Shown here in pieces: positions 30,174-41,323 of a stretch of DNA of 64,000 bases (positions within the stretch are counted from its first letter, which is position 1; every line of letters begins with the position of its first letter). The position numbers were made by a program, and so were the translations under genes. Source of the DNA: Odontesthes bonariensis. Taxonomy: Eukaryota > Chordata > Actinopteri > Atheriniformes > Atherinopsidae. Location of the stretch: positions 26,426,822 to 26,490,821 of the forward strand of contig NC_134516.1 in the NCBI RefSeq assembly GCF_027942865.1, written 5' to 3'. Below the pieces are notes generated by a model. It searched no databases, was not told where the DNA came from, and worked only from the letters and a program-made list of their open reading frames with translations.

Positions 30174-32420
30174 CTATATTCTATTATATAACCTACACCG
30201 TTTTAAATAATAAAAAATTTCCTGATAACATCTGTTTCCTGATTCTTTTTGCAATAAATCTACTATATCTAATTTCATTTTCATCCTACTAAGCTTTCTA
30301 ATTAAATTATTTCTCTGAACCTGATAATTCCTACAATATATCATAACATGTTCTATTGTCTCATCTTCCCCACACTCACATTTCCCTGATTGATGTTTTC
30401 CTATCATATATAAGTTTTTATTTAATCCATTATGTCCAATTCTAAGTCTTGTTATAATGATCTCCTCTCTCCTACTTCTTTCTGTTCTTCTCATTTTCCC
30501 TATTTTCCTTTGTATTTTAAACAACCAACGTCCTTTTCTTTCTTCCTCCCATAACTTTTGCCATCTCTCTTCCATTTTTTGTTTTATAATACCCTTTACC
30601 TCTTTTACACTCATTCTTACATTAATATCAATCATTACTCTTTTTACACTCTGTTTTGCCATTCTATCTGCCATTTCATTTCCCTCAACTCCATAATGCG
30701 CTGGTACCCATATAAAATGAACTATAAGCCCCATCATATTAATTCTATATAGTGTTTGTTCTATTTCTATTAATACATCTGGTCTACTTTCTGACTTACT
30801 ATTTTGAATACTAACTAATGAAGAACTTGAATCTGAACATATAATTGACTTTAATGGTTTAACCTCTTCTATCCATTGAACTGCTAAAAGTACCGCAATC
30901 ATTTCTCCAGTATATACTGATACTCCATCACTTACCCTTTTCCCCACTTTAATTTTAAATTGCGGTACAATCATACCTATCCCTATCCTATCATCTAAAG
31001 TTTTGGATGCATCAGTATATATATTTACATAATTATAATATTGATTTATATGTTCCTGTACAACATATTTATTCAAACTAAAATTATTTCTATTCTTCTT
31101 TTCTAATAATGATAAATCTACTTTTGCTTCAGGTATTATCCATGGTGGAACTGTATGTAATGGAATCGTTTGACTTATATCTATTTTATCTAAATATTTT
31201 TCCCTACTTTTAGCATTTACTATTGTTCCATAACTTTTAATTTTTCCTTTTTCCCACCCTGTTTCTAACACTTTTACTGTTGGATTATCTTTTTTCTGAC
31301 CTTGTAATTTTGACCAGTAGTTTAAGGATAATTGTTCCCTTCTCATTTTTAGAGGCATTTCACCCATTTCCACCTGTATTGCTGCTATAGGAGATGTTTT
31401 AAAGGCACCTGTACATATTCTTAAAGCCTGATATTGTATAGTATTTAACTTTTTTAGATTTGTATCTGCAGCTGAATTATACACTATACTCCCATAATCC
31501 AATACTGACCTAATTAAACCTGTATAAATAGCTTTCAATGACCTTCTATCAGCCCCCCACTCAGTACCAACTAAACATCTCATTATATTCAAAACCTTCC
31601 TACATTTATCTATTATTTTCTTAATGTGTACACCCCAAGTCATTCTTTCATCCAACCATAACCCAAGAAATTTAAATTGCTTAACTCTTTCCAATTCCTG
31701 CCCATATATTTTCAACTTAATTTCTCCATCCACTCTTTTCCTTGTAAAAAACATTATTTTAGTTTTTTCCACAGAAAACCTAAATCCCCATTTATATGAC
31801 CACTTTTCCACCATTGAAATTGCTTCCTGTAGCTTCTTTACAATAAATTTTAAATTCCTTCCTCTTTTCCACATTGCTCCATCATCAGCAAACAGTGAAC
31901 AACCCATTCCTCCTTCTGATTCCTTAAACATATCATTTACTATCACAGAAAATAATACTGGACTTACTATGCTTCCTTGTGGTGTCCCATTTTCTATATT
32001 AAAATTTTCAGAATATTCCTTCCCTATTCTCACTTGTATTTTTCTTTCTTCTAAAAATGTTTTAATCCATTTAAACATGTTACCACTTATACCCATTCTT
32101 CTAATTTTAACTAATAACCCTTCCCTCCACATCATATCATACGCTCTTTCAATATCAAAAAATACTGCTACTACACTCTCTTTATTTACTTGAGCCTTCC
32201 TAATTTCATGCTCTAAACCTATTATTGGATCCATTGTACTCCTCCCTTTTCTAAATCCACTTTGAACCTCTGTTATAAGTCCTTTACTTTCTATATAATA
32301 TATCAATCTTTCATTTATCATTCTCTCCATTATTTTACATATATTGGATGTTAACGCTATTGGTCTATAATTTTCTGGTTTTGATTCATCTTTCCCTGGC
32401 TTTCTAATTGGTATAACCAC
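30174..32420 (-). CDS. LINE reverse transcriptase-RNase H (ORF2 3' part)
   Basis: A 748-residue open frame. The reverse transcriptase has ENYRPIALTSNICKIMERMI, FFDIERAYDMMWREGL, GTPQGSIVSPVLFSV and the catalytic CSLFADDGAMW. Near residues 470-600 is an RNase H domain with NIYTDASKTLDD, YTGEMIAVLLAVQW, ICSDSSSSLVSI and VPAHYGVEGNEMADRMAK. The end carries a CxCGxxETIEHVMIYC knuckle. The frame is open to its stop, but upstream it meets TGA at about 32,460. This piece alone lacks the endonuclease. Confidence 0.88.
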   Translation of the reverse strand: MVIPIRKPGKDESKPENYRPIALTSNICKIMERMINERLIYYIESKGLITEVQSGFRKGRSTMDPIIGLEHEIRKAQVNKESVVAVFFDIERAYDMMWREGLLVKIRRMGISGNMFKWIKTFLEERKIQVRIGKEYSENFNIENGTPQGSIVSPVLFSVIVNDMFKESEGGMGCSLFADDGAMWKRGRNLKFIVKKLQEAISMVEKWSYKWGFRFSVEKTKIMFFTRKRVDGEIKLKIYGQELERVKQFKFLGLWLDERMTWGVHIKKIIDKCRKVLNIMRCLVGTEWGADRRSLKAIYTGLIRSVLDYGSIVYNSAADTNLKKLNTIQYQALRICTGAFKTSPIAAIQVEMGEMPLKMRREQLSLNYWSKLQGQKKDNPTVKVLETGWEKGKIKSYGTIVNAKSREKYLDKIDISQTIPLHTVPPWIIPEAKVDLSLLEKKNRNNFSLNKYVVQEHINQYYNYVNIYTDASKTLDDRIGIGMIVPQFKIKVGKRVSDGVSVYTGEMIAVLLAVQWIEEVKPLKSIICSDSSSSLVSIQNSKSESRPDVLIEIEQTLYRINMMGLIVHFIWVPAHYGVEGNEMADRMAKQSVKRVMIDINVRMSVKEVKGIIKQKMEERWQKLWEEERKGRWLFKIQRKIGKMRRTERSRREEIIITRLRIGHNGLNKNLYMIGKHQSGKCECGEDETIEHVMIYCRNYQVQRNNLIRKLSRMKMKLDIVDLLQKESGNRCYQEIFYYLKRCRLYNRI

Positions 32421-32462
32421 AGCTTCTTTCCAACTTTTTGGTAATTCTCCCTCCTCCCAAAT

Positions 32463-33898
32463 TCAATTATACAATTGCAATACAATGTTTTTAGAAAATT
32501 CACTTAAATTACTTACCATTACATAACAAATCTGATCTTTCCCTGGTGCTGTTAATTTTTTAAGTGCCCTATTTAATTCCATTATTGTAAATGCCATATT
32601 CAATACATCATCCGATTCTACCATTTTTTCCAATAGCTCCTTATTTTCCAGAATTGTTTTTTCTCTCCCTTTTTTCCCGTCTACACTGATATTTTCAGAA
32701 CTATGAATTTTAACAAACACTTTTGCTAACATCTCTGCCTTATCTTTATCTGTCACTGCTGCTATTTCTCCATTATTTAATACTGGATATCCAGTCACTC
32801 TTTTAATTCCTTTCATTCTTTTAATCATTGTTCATACCTTAGATATTTCTGTCTCCCTCCCTATTGAGTTACAAAAACTCCTCCAATAATCTCTTTTTAC
32901 ATTTTTAACAGTTCTTCTTACCATTGCCTGAAATTTTTGTATTCATTCAAATTCTGAGGGTTATGATTTTTCTTTAATACTTTAAACGCTTTATTTCGTT
33001 TCTTAATAGCTGCAGTACATTCCATTGTCCACCATGGTACCAACTTCCTTTCCTTTTTCCCTCCTTTTATCCTTATAGTTTGATGAGCCGCTTCTACTAT
33101 AGCATTACATATATTAAAATTCAAATCCTCAATACTACTATTTACATCCACTTTTCGTATTTTTAATTCACTATTATTCCTAAAAATTTTCCAATTTGCA
33201 GATCTAAAACACCATTTTTTCATCTCATTTATACAATATTTCTCTATATGCATTTTAACTTCTATCATAATAGGGTAATGATCACTTCCTATAGTTGTTT
33301 CATTAAGTACTTTCCATAAACTATTACCTGCTAAAGAATTTGACACTATTGTCAAATCAATGGCTGACTCTGTATTATTTCTAAAATTAATTCTTGTTCC
33401 ACTCCCATCATTTAATACTACCAAATTTTTAACATCCATTATTTCTTCAATTACTTCCCCATTATAATCATTATAACTACCCCATAATGAGTTATGCCCA
33501 TTAAAGTCCCCACACCAAATCACTTTACCCTCTAAATACTTCCCAAGTTCCTTCATTACCTCTAAAGATAGTTTTTTACATGGGTTATACAAATTTATTA
33601 TTTTAATGTTCCCATTTATTGTCCAAATTTCAATAATAATATATTCTAATTATTTTCCTTTAGCTACTACTCTAAATTGAACTCCATTTTTTATAAATAT
33701 TATACATCCTCCTCCAGACCCTCCCTCTCTATCTCTTCTAACACTTTCATATCCTTTAATAACAAAATCTAAACTTGGTTTAAGCCAAGTTTCCTGAATA
33801 CATATAATATCCAACTCTTTTTTAAATTCTTTAATAAATCCCTTAAACTCCTGTCCATTAGCAATTAAACTCCTGGCATTCCACTGCAGGATGAACAT
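32463..33898 (-). pseudogene. LINE ORF2 endonuclease part, broken
   Basis: Frames at 33,898-33,650 (MFILQWNARSLIANGQEFKG, ICIQETWLKP), 33,592-32,918 (VIWCGDFNGHNSLWGSYNDY, TIGSDHYPIMIEV) and 32,828-32,463 (VTGYPVLNNGEIAAVTDKDK) together cover the apurinic endonuclease and the linker to the reverse transcriptase. Catalytic GDFN and SDH motifs persist. Frame changes separate the pieces. Confidence 0.85.
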
Positions 33899-35136
33899 TA
33901 TATTCTGTCTTCCTGTCCTCCTGTCTTCCCTTCTCCCCCCAACTTTTTATTTATGTGCTCCCAAGATATGTCCTTTATCCCAAAGAACTTCTCTGCTCCT
34001 TTCACTATTATTTTGATTTTTTCTGTTTTATATTTTACTTGCTCTGTACAGTTAATTACATATGCAATGAACAACATAATCTTCTCAGCTGTCAACCCTG
34101 TATCTGTTCTTATCTGTCTTTGTTCTGATGTTGTATTCCTCTCAGCTGTCATCACTGTATCTGTTCTCATCTGTCTTTGTTCTGATGTTGTATTTATAAT
34201 AGTTTCCCCTGACACCTCTCTTGGCTTCTTCATTCTCTTTGCAGCTTCTGCATAGCTTATATTTTGAGTAACTTTAACCTGTTCTATTTCCACTGCTTTT
34301 CTTCTAACTTCGCATCCTCCATAAGTCACCCTGTGTTGCCCTCCACAGTTACAGCAAATATCCTTTTCATTTTTACACTCTTCATATCCATGCTCCCCTC
34401 CACACTTTGGACATCTTTGTTTCCCCTTGCATGCTGCTGCTATATGTCCATATCTCTGACATTTATAACATCTTAGCGGAGGAGAATTGTATGGCCTAAC
34501 AGGAAAGACCATACATCCAACTCTTATCTTTTCTGGAAGAACTTCTCCTTGAAATTCTAACATCACTGACATGCTTTCCACTCTCTTTCCTTCCACTGTT
34601 CTCATTAATCTTTTAATGTTGCTTATCTCATTTCCACTAATACTACATTTTAACTTTTCTAGATCTTCATCCACCGGTATTCCATAAATTACTCCTCTAG
34701 CTATTTTAGCTTCTCCCATTATCTTTATCTCATTCACCATTTTTTTGCAAATGTTCTGACTATTCATCACTTTGTTTTTCTGCTCTTCACTCCCCACTAT
34801 AATCAACAGATTTCCATCTCTTAGAATCTTAGCCAGAATCAACTCACCAAACTTCTTTTTTAGTTCCCTCGATAAATTTATTGGACTTAGTTGAATACCC
34901 TCATCTTCTTTCCTGAATTTTATAATTATTTTGGTTTCCTACCTGACAACCTTCTTACACACTATATTATTTTCGTCTGAGCTATTTCCTTCGAGACTTC
35001 GCTTACTACTTTGCGTTCCCCTCATATTATCTTCCTTCGTCCTTCTCTCTTTTCCTGACCTACCACTACCACATACATGACTCCAATCTCCATTATCCAT
35101 TTCATCATCTCCCTCGTCTTCACCCTGAGACGCCAT
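33898..35136 (-). pseudogene. LINE ORF1, RNA-binding zinc-knuckle protein
   Basis: The frame 34,842-33,898 (314 aa) has three cysteine knuckles in a row (CYKCQRYGHIAAACKGKQRC, then CPKCGGEHGYEEC and CCNCGGQHRVTYGGC) and a basic tail. The N-terminal frame (35,136-34,939) starts MASQGEDEGDDEMDNGDWSH. Part of the C-terminus contains two imperfect repeats (TSEQRQMRTDT and TSEQRQIRTDT). A frameshift near 34,930 separates the halves. This fits the nucleic-acid-binding ORF1 of I-group LINEs. Confidence 0.82.
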
Positions 35137-35216
35137 ACAATCCAGTCACAAATCAGTTTATGCCAACCGCCACGTCACTCCAAACCTCCAACTCCTCCGA
35201 ACTACGAATTCAAATC

Positions 35217-35397
35217 CACGTCACGTCACGTCACGTCACGTCACGTCACGTCACGTCACGTCACGTCACGTCACGTCACGTCACGTCACGTCACGTCACG
35301 TCACGTCACGTCACGTCACGTCACGTCACGTCACGTCACGTCACGTCACGTCACGTCACGTCACGTCACGTCACGTCACGTCACGTCACGTCACGTC
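35217..35397. repeat. (TCACG)n pentanucleotide tract, ~36 units
   Basis: 181 bp of uninterrupted TCACG units. On the minus strand it reads CGTGA repeated, so every 5 bp there is a TGACG half-CRE. The apparent SRHVT-repeat ORFs across it are by-products of the repeat, not genes. It lies immediately upstream of the LINE ORF1 and may be part of that element's 5' region or a later expansion. Confidence 0.95.
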
Positions 35398-35574
35398 GAC
35401 CAGCTCTGCTGGGGACCCAATCCAGTCGAGGGATCGAAACTGGCAAGAGAGGAACTTTTGAAGCACAGGCTCCAGGTGTGCCCAATCAGTCTGACGAGCA
35501 CTCCTTACTCTCTGTAGAAGGGAAAAGGCACTGAAGAGAACCGGGACATCTAGTGGAGCGGAGGGGTCGTCACA

Positions 35575-35947
35575 ATATGCATGGTTCTCACATTACTGGC
35601 ATGGGGACGTTACAAAACAACTTTATAAACAGCATGTAACTCACCGGCTGGTTGTAGGCTCGCGCATGTGAAAGCCCAAAAGAGTCGATGGTTTTTCTTC
35701 TCTAGAAAAACTGCGTTCACGTATTTAAAACATTACAACAATACATGCCCAGTAATATTGTTGTAATGTTTTAAATACTTGAACGCAGTTTTTCTAGAGA
35801 AGATAATTGTTTTGTATATGGGATTATTCTCCATCGACTCTTCTGGGCTTTCACATGCGTGAGCCTACAACCAGCCGGTGAGTTACATGCTGTTTATAAA
35901 GTTGTTTTGTAACGTCCCCATGCCAGTAATGTGAGAACCATGCATAT
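35575..35947. repeat. long palindrome, ~175-bp arms
   Basis: From ATATGCATGGTTCTCACATT to its reverse complement ending ...GAACCATGCATAT, with the centre near 35,750. The arms are nearly identical, except for about 26 bp (TAATTGTTTTGTATATGGG and neighbours) found only in the right arm. The sequence can form a cruciform. The right arm continues into 36,212. A one-sided copy is at 18,479-18,984. Confidence 0.85.
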
Positions 35948-36212
35948 GGTTTTGATGGTAAGGCTTGTGACTTTATTGTCGGATGGTTTATAAAGTGGTG
36001 TGACGTTTCTGCAGTGTGCAAGTTGTTGTTTTACGTGGAAGGGTTAGCGCTTGCCCCTTAGCCACCACGTATTAGCCTCGCATGACAGGCTGCGCGAACA
36101 GCGCAATCTCCACACAGGGAGCACAGATGTGCACCTCTCTGTGTCCTACTATCAGTATTTGACAACCTCTAGCAATGGAAATGCGCTTCAAATGCCCCGG
36201 AGTTCCCCTTTA

Positions 36213-36540
36213 ACGTGCTAACAACAGACAGGTGCTTGTGAGGGACTATCAGGACAGGTGGACGCTGGAGGCTCATCTGGTTGCTCTGGTATCAGCCTCA
36301 TTGTCTCCTCTCGCCTCCACCCTCCTGTCTGTGCTAAAGGCACTTAGTCACTGCCAAATATTTTACTGTCGTAAAATAGCTCTACCCAAATTATTGTAAT
36401 TCTCAGATTTTCTATTTCAGTTAAACGTAGAAGCTGGAAATAACATCCTAGATGTTGAGTTTTCACACCGACCCACTGACACATTTAACAAGTTAACTGA
36501 GGCCTGTAGAGTCTGAGATGTAGCTCTTATTGGTCCTTTA
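36213..36540. repeat. inverted copy of the 18,985-19,310 block
   Basis: Starts CGTGCTAACAACAGACAG after CTTTAA and ends ...GTAGCTCTTATTGGTCC before TTTAAAGGAG. It is the exact reverse of the block beside the secreted-protein gene and forms the inner end of the right duplication arm. Confidence 0.7.
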
Positions 36541-36840
36541 AAGGAGACATGTTTTGCCCTTTTTGGTCCAATTTCCCGAGGTCTTACTGAAATGTGTGAG
36601 ACAGGTCAGGAGCTCCTGGTCTTATTGGCCAAGTTTTTCCCCCAAAAGTGTATTTTATTTCCTAAACATGAGGCTTTTCTAACTTTAACCCAGTACTTTT
36701 AATGTTTTACACCTTTCGACCAAGTAGTTTTGGAAAAAAAGGTGAAAAACGAATGAAGGAAACAACGGTCTCACAGCAGTTCAAAGACTGGTGTCAAACA
36801 CAAGTCCCGTGTTTAGGAGATGGTTGACTATCCTCTGCAT
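36541..36840. other. TTAAAGGAGACAT-type repeat, no gene
   Basis: Begins TTTAAAGGAGACATGTTTTG, like 59,830 (TTAAAGGAGACATATTTTAC) elsewhere in the window. This is a common style of fish TTAA element end. No ORF of note. Confidence 0.4.
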
Positions 36841-36899
36841 CCTTTTTAATCTCCTGACTTGGTCAGTGTTACTTGTTGATAATCCAGCGGTGCAGGATG

Positions 36900-37290
36900 A
36901 TGTTTCCTGTTAGTTTTGGCAGAACTGGTGCTCAGCTGCTGGCACAGAGGAATAACTGGCCCAGCAAAGAGCCTCCAACAAATAACCAACCGGATGATCC
37001 AGAACTTCCTGCAGCTACACAAAGATAAAACAGAGGTCATTGTCAGCTGTTAAAAATCTGAGCTCAGCTTCAGGCTGTGATGTTAAAAAGCACAAACCAA
37101 GCAGGAATCTGGGTGTTATTATGGACTCAGAGCTGAGCTTCAGCAGCCAGATCAGGTCAGTTAGGAAGTCAGCCGACTATCACCTGGAGAATATTTCCAG
37201 GATTAAAGGACTTCCTTCCCTGGTTACCTGTCAGATTTTATTACTCATTTTAAAAGCTTTGAATAGTTGGACGGTTGCCTCTGTCTATGA
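36900..37290 (+). mobile_element. CR1/L2-group LINE reverse-transcriptase scrap
   Basis: The plus frame reads IQNFLQLHKDKTEVIVS, stop, then HKPSRNLGVIMDSELSFSSQ, SADYHLENISRIKGLPSL. This is the palm/thumb end of an L2/CR1 reverse transcriptase (NFLxLNxDKTE, RNLGVxFDSDLSF). No catalytic motif or ends remain. The 3' part belongs to the 1.1-kb repeat, so a mirrored copy exists at 17,000-17,172. Confidence 0.7.
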
Positions 37291-38270
37291 TCTGTGAACT
37301 CCTTACTCCCCTGATTGCTGCTCACACGGCCCACTGTTTAATATAACTGAGCTGTTCATTAGATGGAAATGAATCCCTGCATACTCCTAAAAATCACTTT
37401 ATTTTGAGGCTTTTTCTTCAAATTAAAACCCCACTTTCAGAATTACTCGGGACTCTTTGTAAAATGCAAATAAAGCCAGAAAGATATGATCTTAGAACTG
37501 TTAAAAAGTTCTATCTAATTAGAAATAGTGCAAGATCAGTGCCATCTGTTGGTTTCCTTAGCGAGGAAATAGTTTTTGAATTGCTCTGTATGAATGAATC
37601 CAATTCATTCTGAATTGAATTATAATTACAATGAATTGAACTCCAATTGGCCTGAATTGGACTTTATTACTAAAGTACCCTGAGATGACATTTGTTGTAA
37701 TTGTAATAGTTTATTCTGGCAACATTTTAAACAAACTGACATTATTCTGTCTTGGGAAACACTGCTGGTGGAAAACATGATACTGGCTGCTGAAAAACTG
37801 GCAGAAGTGGACCTTCCAACGTGACAGTGACAGGAAGTAATCAGCTGAAGTCCTCCAGAGATTAACAGAGAACACAAATCAACATTCTGGAATCCGGACT
37901 TCACTTCCATCCAGAATCTGTGGTTGGAACCACAGACCAGAAGAGACAGAACAGAAGCCTTCACAAAGCTGTGATGTCATCACTGTAGTGACATCACAAT
38001 CAATGTCATCTCTGATCTTGTATGACATCACAAAGTTTCTACAGTCCAGACATTTTCACTGCTTTTTCACAGCTGGTCAGGAGTTTATCTGAAGAAACAC
38101 GTCCAGTTTTTGAAGCAGATTTGAAAGTCACAGCAAACGGTTTTCACATCGCCTAAAAAACACTTAATTACTATCTTAAATAATCATTTTAACAAGCACT
38201 TAGAAACAACGCTTACTTACTATCTTAAAAAGTCATTTTGATTTTAAGTACTTACAAACAACAAGCAAAA
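37120..38270. repeat. ~1.1-kb repeat, inverted copy (2 of 3)
   Basis: Reverse complement of 16,014-17,172, including the 112-codon frame at 37,626-37,964 (minus), which matches 16,318-16,656 with only a few residue changes. The homology ends at CAAGCAAAATG (38,272), where the left arm continues into the broken coiled-coil gene. Confidence 0.85.
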
Positions 38271-38308
38271 TGTTTTCTTTATTCTTTCATCAGTTTTATG
38301 AACCATGT

Positions 38309-38382
38309 GGTGCTGTGGCTTAGTTGGTCAAAGTTCCTGTCTTGTAAACAGGAGATCCTGGGTTCAAATCCCAGCAGTGCCT
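38309..38382 (+). tRNA. tRNA-Thr (TGT)
   Basis: 74 nt, anticodon loop CTTGTAA (TGT). A box and B box are intact, with one G-U pair in the acceptor stem. One D-arm-side base differs (AAGTTCCTG where others have AAGTGCCTG). It is followed by GTGGGCCTTCA, as in several sister copies. Confidence 0.88.
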
Positions 38383-38464
38383 GTGGGCCTTCACAGCTGG
38401 CTGTGACTTAGCATATAAAACTTCTTATTATCAGCTTTCTACTAAATACTTTTCACTGGTCCAC

Positions 38465-38857
38465 TTAAAGCTGTCGTCGGCAACTTTGTTTTAGTCATAT
38501 TAGCTTGAACTGTCATGGGATTCTGGAAGTAGAATATTAAATAGGCTGTTTAGGAAAAATCCCGAATTCTGTAGCTCCCTCTGAAGCCTGTAATCGTGCC
38601 TGCAAAAATTGAGCGCTCCCGGCTGTTTTTAACCAATCACCTTAGGTTTATTATTTATCTATTATCTGAGCAGAACAGTCACCAACCACGTCTTCCATGC
38701 TGAGCGTGGGTCTGCCCCCAGCTTGTGTGCGCGCACACCGGTGTGAACTCACGTGCACAACCTCGTCCACAGAGGGGGAGGGACCTGAAAGTTGTATCAG
38801 TTCGAATTTTCCGACTTTTGACTCGGAATTTTGAAAACCTGCCAACGGCAGCTTTAA
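38465..38857. mobile_element. TTAA-bounded MITE (N1 ortholog in the right arm)
   Basis: An uninterrupted 393-bp form: TTAAAGCTGTCGTCGGCAAC ... CCTGCCAACGGCAGCTTTAA. It sits at the mirror position of 12,078-14,735, so it was inserted before the inverted duplication. No ORF. Confidence 0.78.
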
Positions 38858-39390
38858 TGAAAGTGCGTATAAATAGCACACACCTTTTAAAGTCTCATTT
38901 ATGCCTATTTTATACTTTCAGAGTGTAATTTTCCTCCGTTCACATAACAAGTCAAATGGTTAAGGTACAGTACGGTGGAGGTTCTCCTCCTGTCACACTA
39001 CATAACATCAAAATGAACGTACAAACCGTGAAATAGTCAGAGTTAGAGTAAAAGCTGAGGGCAGGACGTCATTTCCTTGAAATATGTAGCGGAAAATAAA
39101 ACGCAAAAGCATAAAAGAGCCTTGTAAAAACACAGTAAATGACTTGGCGCGTAATAAGTACACCGCTTCATGAGATCTGGCTGTAACTGGTGAAAATGAC
39201 TTCCTCATGAACAGCAGGGTCTGAGTTGAAAACTCAACAATATCTGCAAAATATGATGAAGTTTTGAACCAATTGGAGGCACTTCTACTCATGGCTTTAA
39301 CTATTCTTGAGGTACAGAATCACAAATAACACTTCCTGAGGTGGATCCAGTTCCTGCTCTTTATTCTTTCATCAGTTTTATGACCCATGT

Positions 39391-39464
39391 GGTGTTGTGG
39401 CTTAGTTGGCCAAAGTGCCTGTCTGGTAAACAGGAGATCCTGGGTTCAAATCCCAGCAGTGCCT
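39391..39464 (+). tRNA. tRNA-Thr (GGT)
   Basis: 74 nt with anticodon loop CTGGTAA, giving GGT. This is unusual because eukaryotes read ACC/ACU with AGT (inosine) tRNAs. The body is the same as the AGT genes apart from extra G-U pairs in the acceptor stem (GGTGTTG). A one-base anticodon mutation of an AGT gene is the simplest origin. Confidence 0.82.
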
Positions 39465-39768
39465 TAAGCTGTTATTATGTACGTCAACATGGTGCCATAA
39501 CTGTTTACAGCAGAGCTTCAGGAGTGCTGGACTTCCAAAACAGTCTGTACTTGGAGGCACTTCATCTCATGGTTTTAACTATTCTTGAGTTACAGAAGAT
39601 TGAACTGGGACTTAATCCAATGTTTTCACATATGAAGATAATTTGAATGACATCAAGCCCTGATTTATGCAGAGATCACATGAATTTCGGAAATAAATCA
39701 CAAAAACCACTTCCTGAGGTGGATCCAGTTCCTGCTCTTTATTCTTTCATCAGTTTTATGAACCATGT

Positions 39769-39842
39769 GGCGCTGTGGCTTAGTTGGTCAAAGTGCCTGT
39801 CTTGTAAACAGGAGATCCTGGGTTCAAATCCCAGCAGTGCCT
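39769..39842 (+). tRNA. tRNA-Thr (TGT)
   Basis: 74 nt, anticodon TGT, all stems paired, A and B boxes intact. It lies 378 bp from the previous copy, in the same orientation and with the same flanks. Confidence 0.93.
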
Positions 39843-40102
39843 ATGGGCCTTCAGAGCAAACTATGATTTAGCATGAGAAACTGGTTGTTATCAGGTTCTA
39901 CTGAATGCTTTGCGTTGTTGCTCTTCATCAAATGATGGACCTTTCAATGAGCATCATGGTTATTATGAGTCTGTTCTTTGGTCAGACTTCATAAAAATGT
40001 TTTTAGAAGTCACATTTAGTTTTGGGAGAGTCTCTGCAGCTCATTTCCTGAAATGGATCCAGTTCCTGCTCTTTATTCTTTCATCAGTTTTATGGACCAT
40101 GT

Positions 40103-40176
40103 GGTGCTGTGGCTTAGTTGGTCAAAGTGCCTGTCTAGTAAACAGGAGATCCTGGGTTCAAGTCCCAGCGGTGCCT
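40103..40176 (+). tRNA. tRNA-Thr (AGT)
   Basis: 74 nt, anticodon AGT. The B box reads GGTTCAAGTCC and the 3' acceptor CGGTGCC. It lies 334 bp downstream of the previous unit. Confidence 0.92.
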
Positions 40177-40469
40177 TACATACGTCAACATGGTGCCATA
40201 ACTGTTTACAGCAGTGCTTCAGGAGTGCTGGACTTCCAAAACAGTCTGTACTTGGAGGCACTTCTACTCATGGCTTTAACTATTCTTGAGGTACATAAGA
40301 TTGAACTTGGACTATATCCAATGTTTTCACATATGAAGATAATTTGAATAACATCAAGCCCTGATTTATGCAGAGATCACATGAATTTCTGAAATAGATC
40401 ACAAAAACCACTTCCTGAGGTGGATCCAGTTCCTGCTCTTTATTCTTTCATCAGTTTTATGAACCATGT

Positions 40470-40543
40470 GGCGCTGTGGCTTAGTTGGTCAAAGTGCCTG
40501 TCTTGTAAACAGGAGATCCTGGGTTCAAATCCCAGCAGTGCCT
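40470..40543 (+). tRNA. tRNA-Thr (TGT)
   Basis: 74 nt, anticodon TGT, identical in body to the 39,769 gene. It is followed by the same GTGGGCCTTCAGAGCAAGC flank. Confidence 0.93.
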
Positions 40544-40782
40544 GTGGGCCTTCAGAGCAAGCTATGACTTAGCATGAGAAACTGGTAGTTATCAGGGTTC
40601 TACTGAATGCTTTGCATAATTGGTCTTCATCAGATGATGGACCTTTCAATGAGCATCATGGTTATTATGAGTCTGTTCTTTAGTCAGAGTTCATAAAAAT
40701 GTTTTTTGGAAGTCACAGTTAGTTTTGGGAGAGTCTCTGGAGCTCATTTCCTCAAATGGATCCAGTTCCTGCTCTTTATTCT

Positions 40783-41292
40783 CAGTGGTGGAAGAAGTAC
40801 TGAAGTGTAGTACTTAAGTAAAAGTATAAATACCCAGCAAAATATATACTTAAGTAAAAGTAGAAGTACTGCATCAAAAATCCTACTTAAGTAAAAGTCA
40901 TAAGTACTGACTTTTAAATTTACTTTAAGTATTAAAAGTAAAAGTACTCGCGCTATTGGTTGTCTTTCAATGTCTAGGCCATTTTGATGAAGAATGCAGG
41001 TATAGTTACTGGTAATACTTAAGCCTGTACAGAAGTCACTGTTAGTAAAAACTATAAGCAACATTGAAGCTGACAGAGCCACCTGATTGGTTTAAACATA
41101 TTTTTGTGTAGGCAACGTTATGGCAAAACTGCATTTATAAAATGTAATGAGTAACAACACATATTGTAGAAATGTAGTGGAGTAAAAGTCGAAAGTATGC
41201 ATTATTATTTTTACTTAAGTAAAGTACAAATACGGAAAAATGTACTTAAGTACAGTAACGAAGTAAAAATACTTCGTTACATTCCACCACTC
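40783..41292. mobile_element. 510-bp non-autonomous hAT-like element
   Basis: Ends CAGTGGTGGAA and TTCCACCACTC are inverted repeats with one terminal mismatch. An 8-bp duplication TTTATTCT flanks it (40,775-40,782 and 41,293-41,300). The interior is built of TACTTAAGTAAAAGTA-like repeats in both orientations. It interrupts the 5' flank of a tRNA-Thr unit and is absent from the left arm. Confidence 0.85.
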
Positions 41293-41323
41293 TTTATTCT
41301 TTCATCAATTTTATGAACCATGT

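Larger units (their letters stand above)
30174..35136 (-). mobile_element. I/Nimb-clade LINE with ORF1, endonuclease, RT and RNase H
   Basis: A nearly full-length two-ORF non-LTR element. ORF1 with CCHC knuckles starts at 35,136. ORF2 begins at 33,898 by a TAATG stop-start overlap and ends at 30,174 after an RNase H domain. RNase H plus a CCHC ORF1 is characteristic of the I group (fish Nimb). ORF1 has a frame break near 34,930 and ORF2 at least three breaks, so it is inactive but young enough to read easily. The 5' flank may extend to about 35,575, through a TCACG repeat tract. Confidence 0.87.

Noticed and set aside
35077-35534. ORFs of repeated SRHVT
   Set aside because: They are translations of the TCACG microsatellite and remain open because the unit contains no stop codon in these frames.
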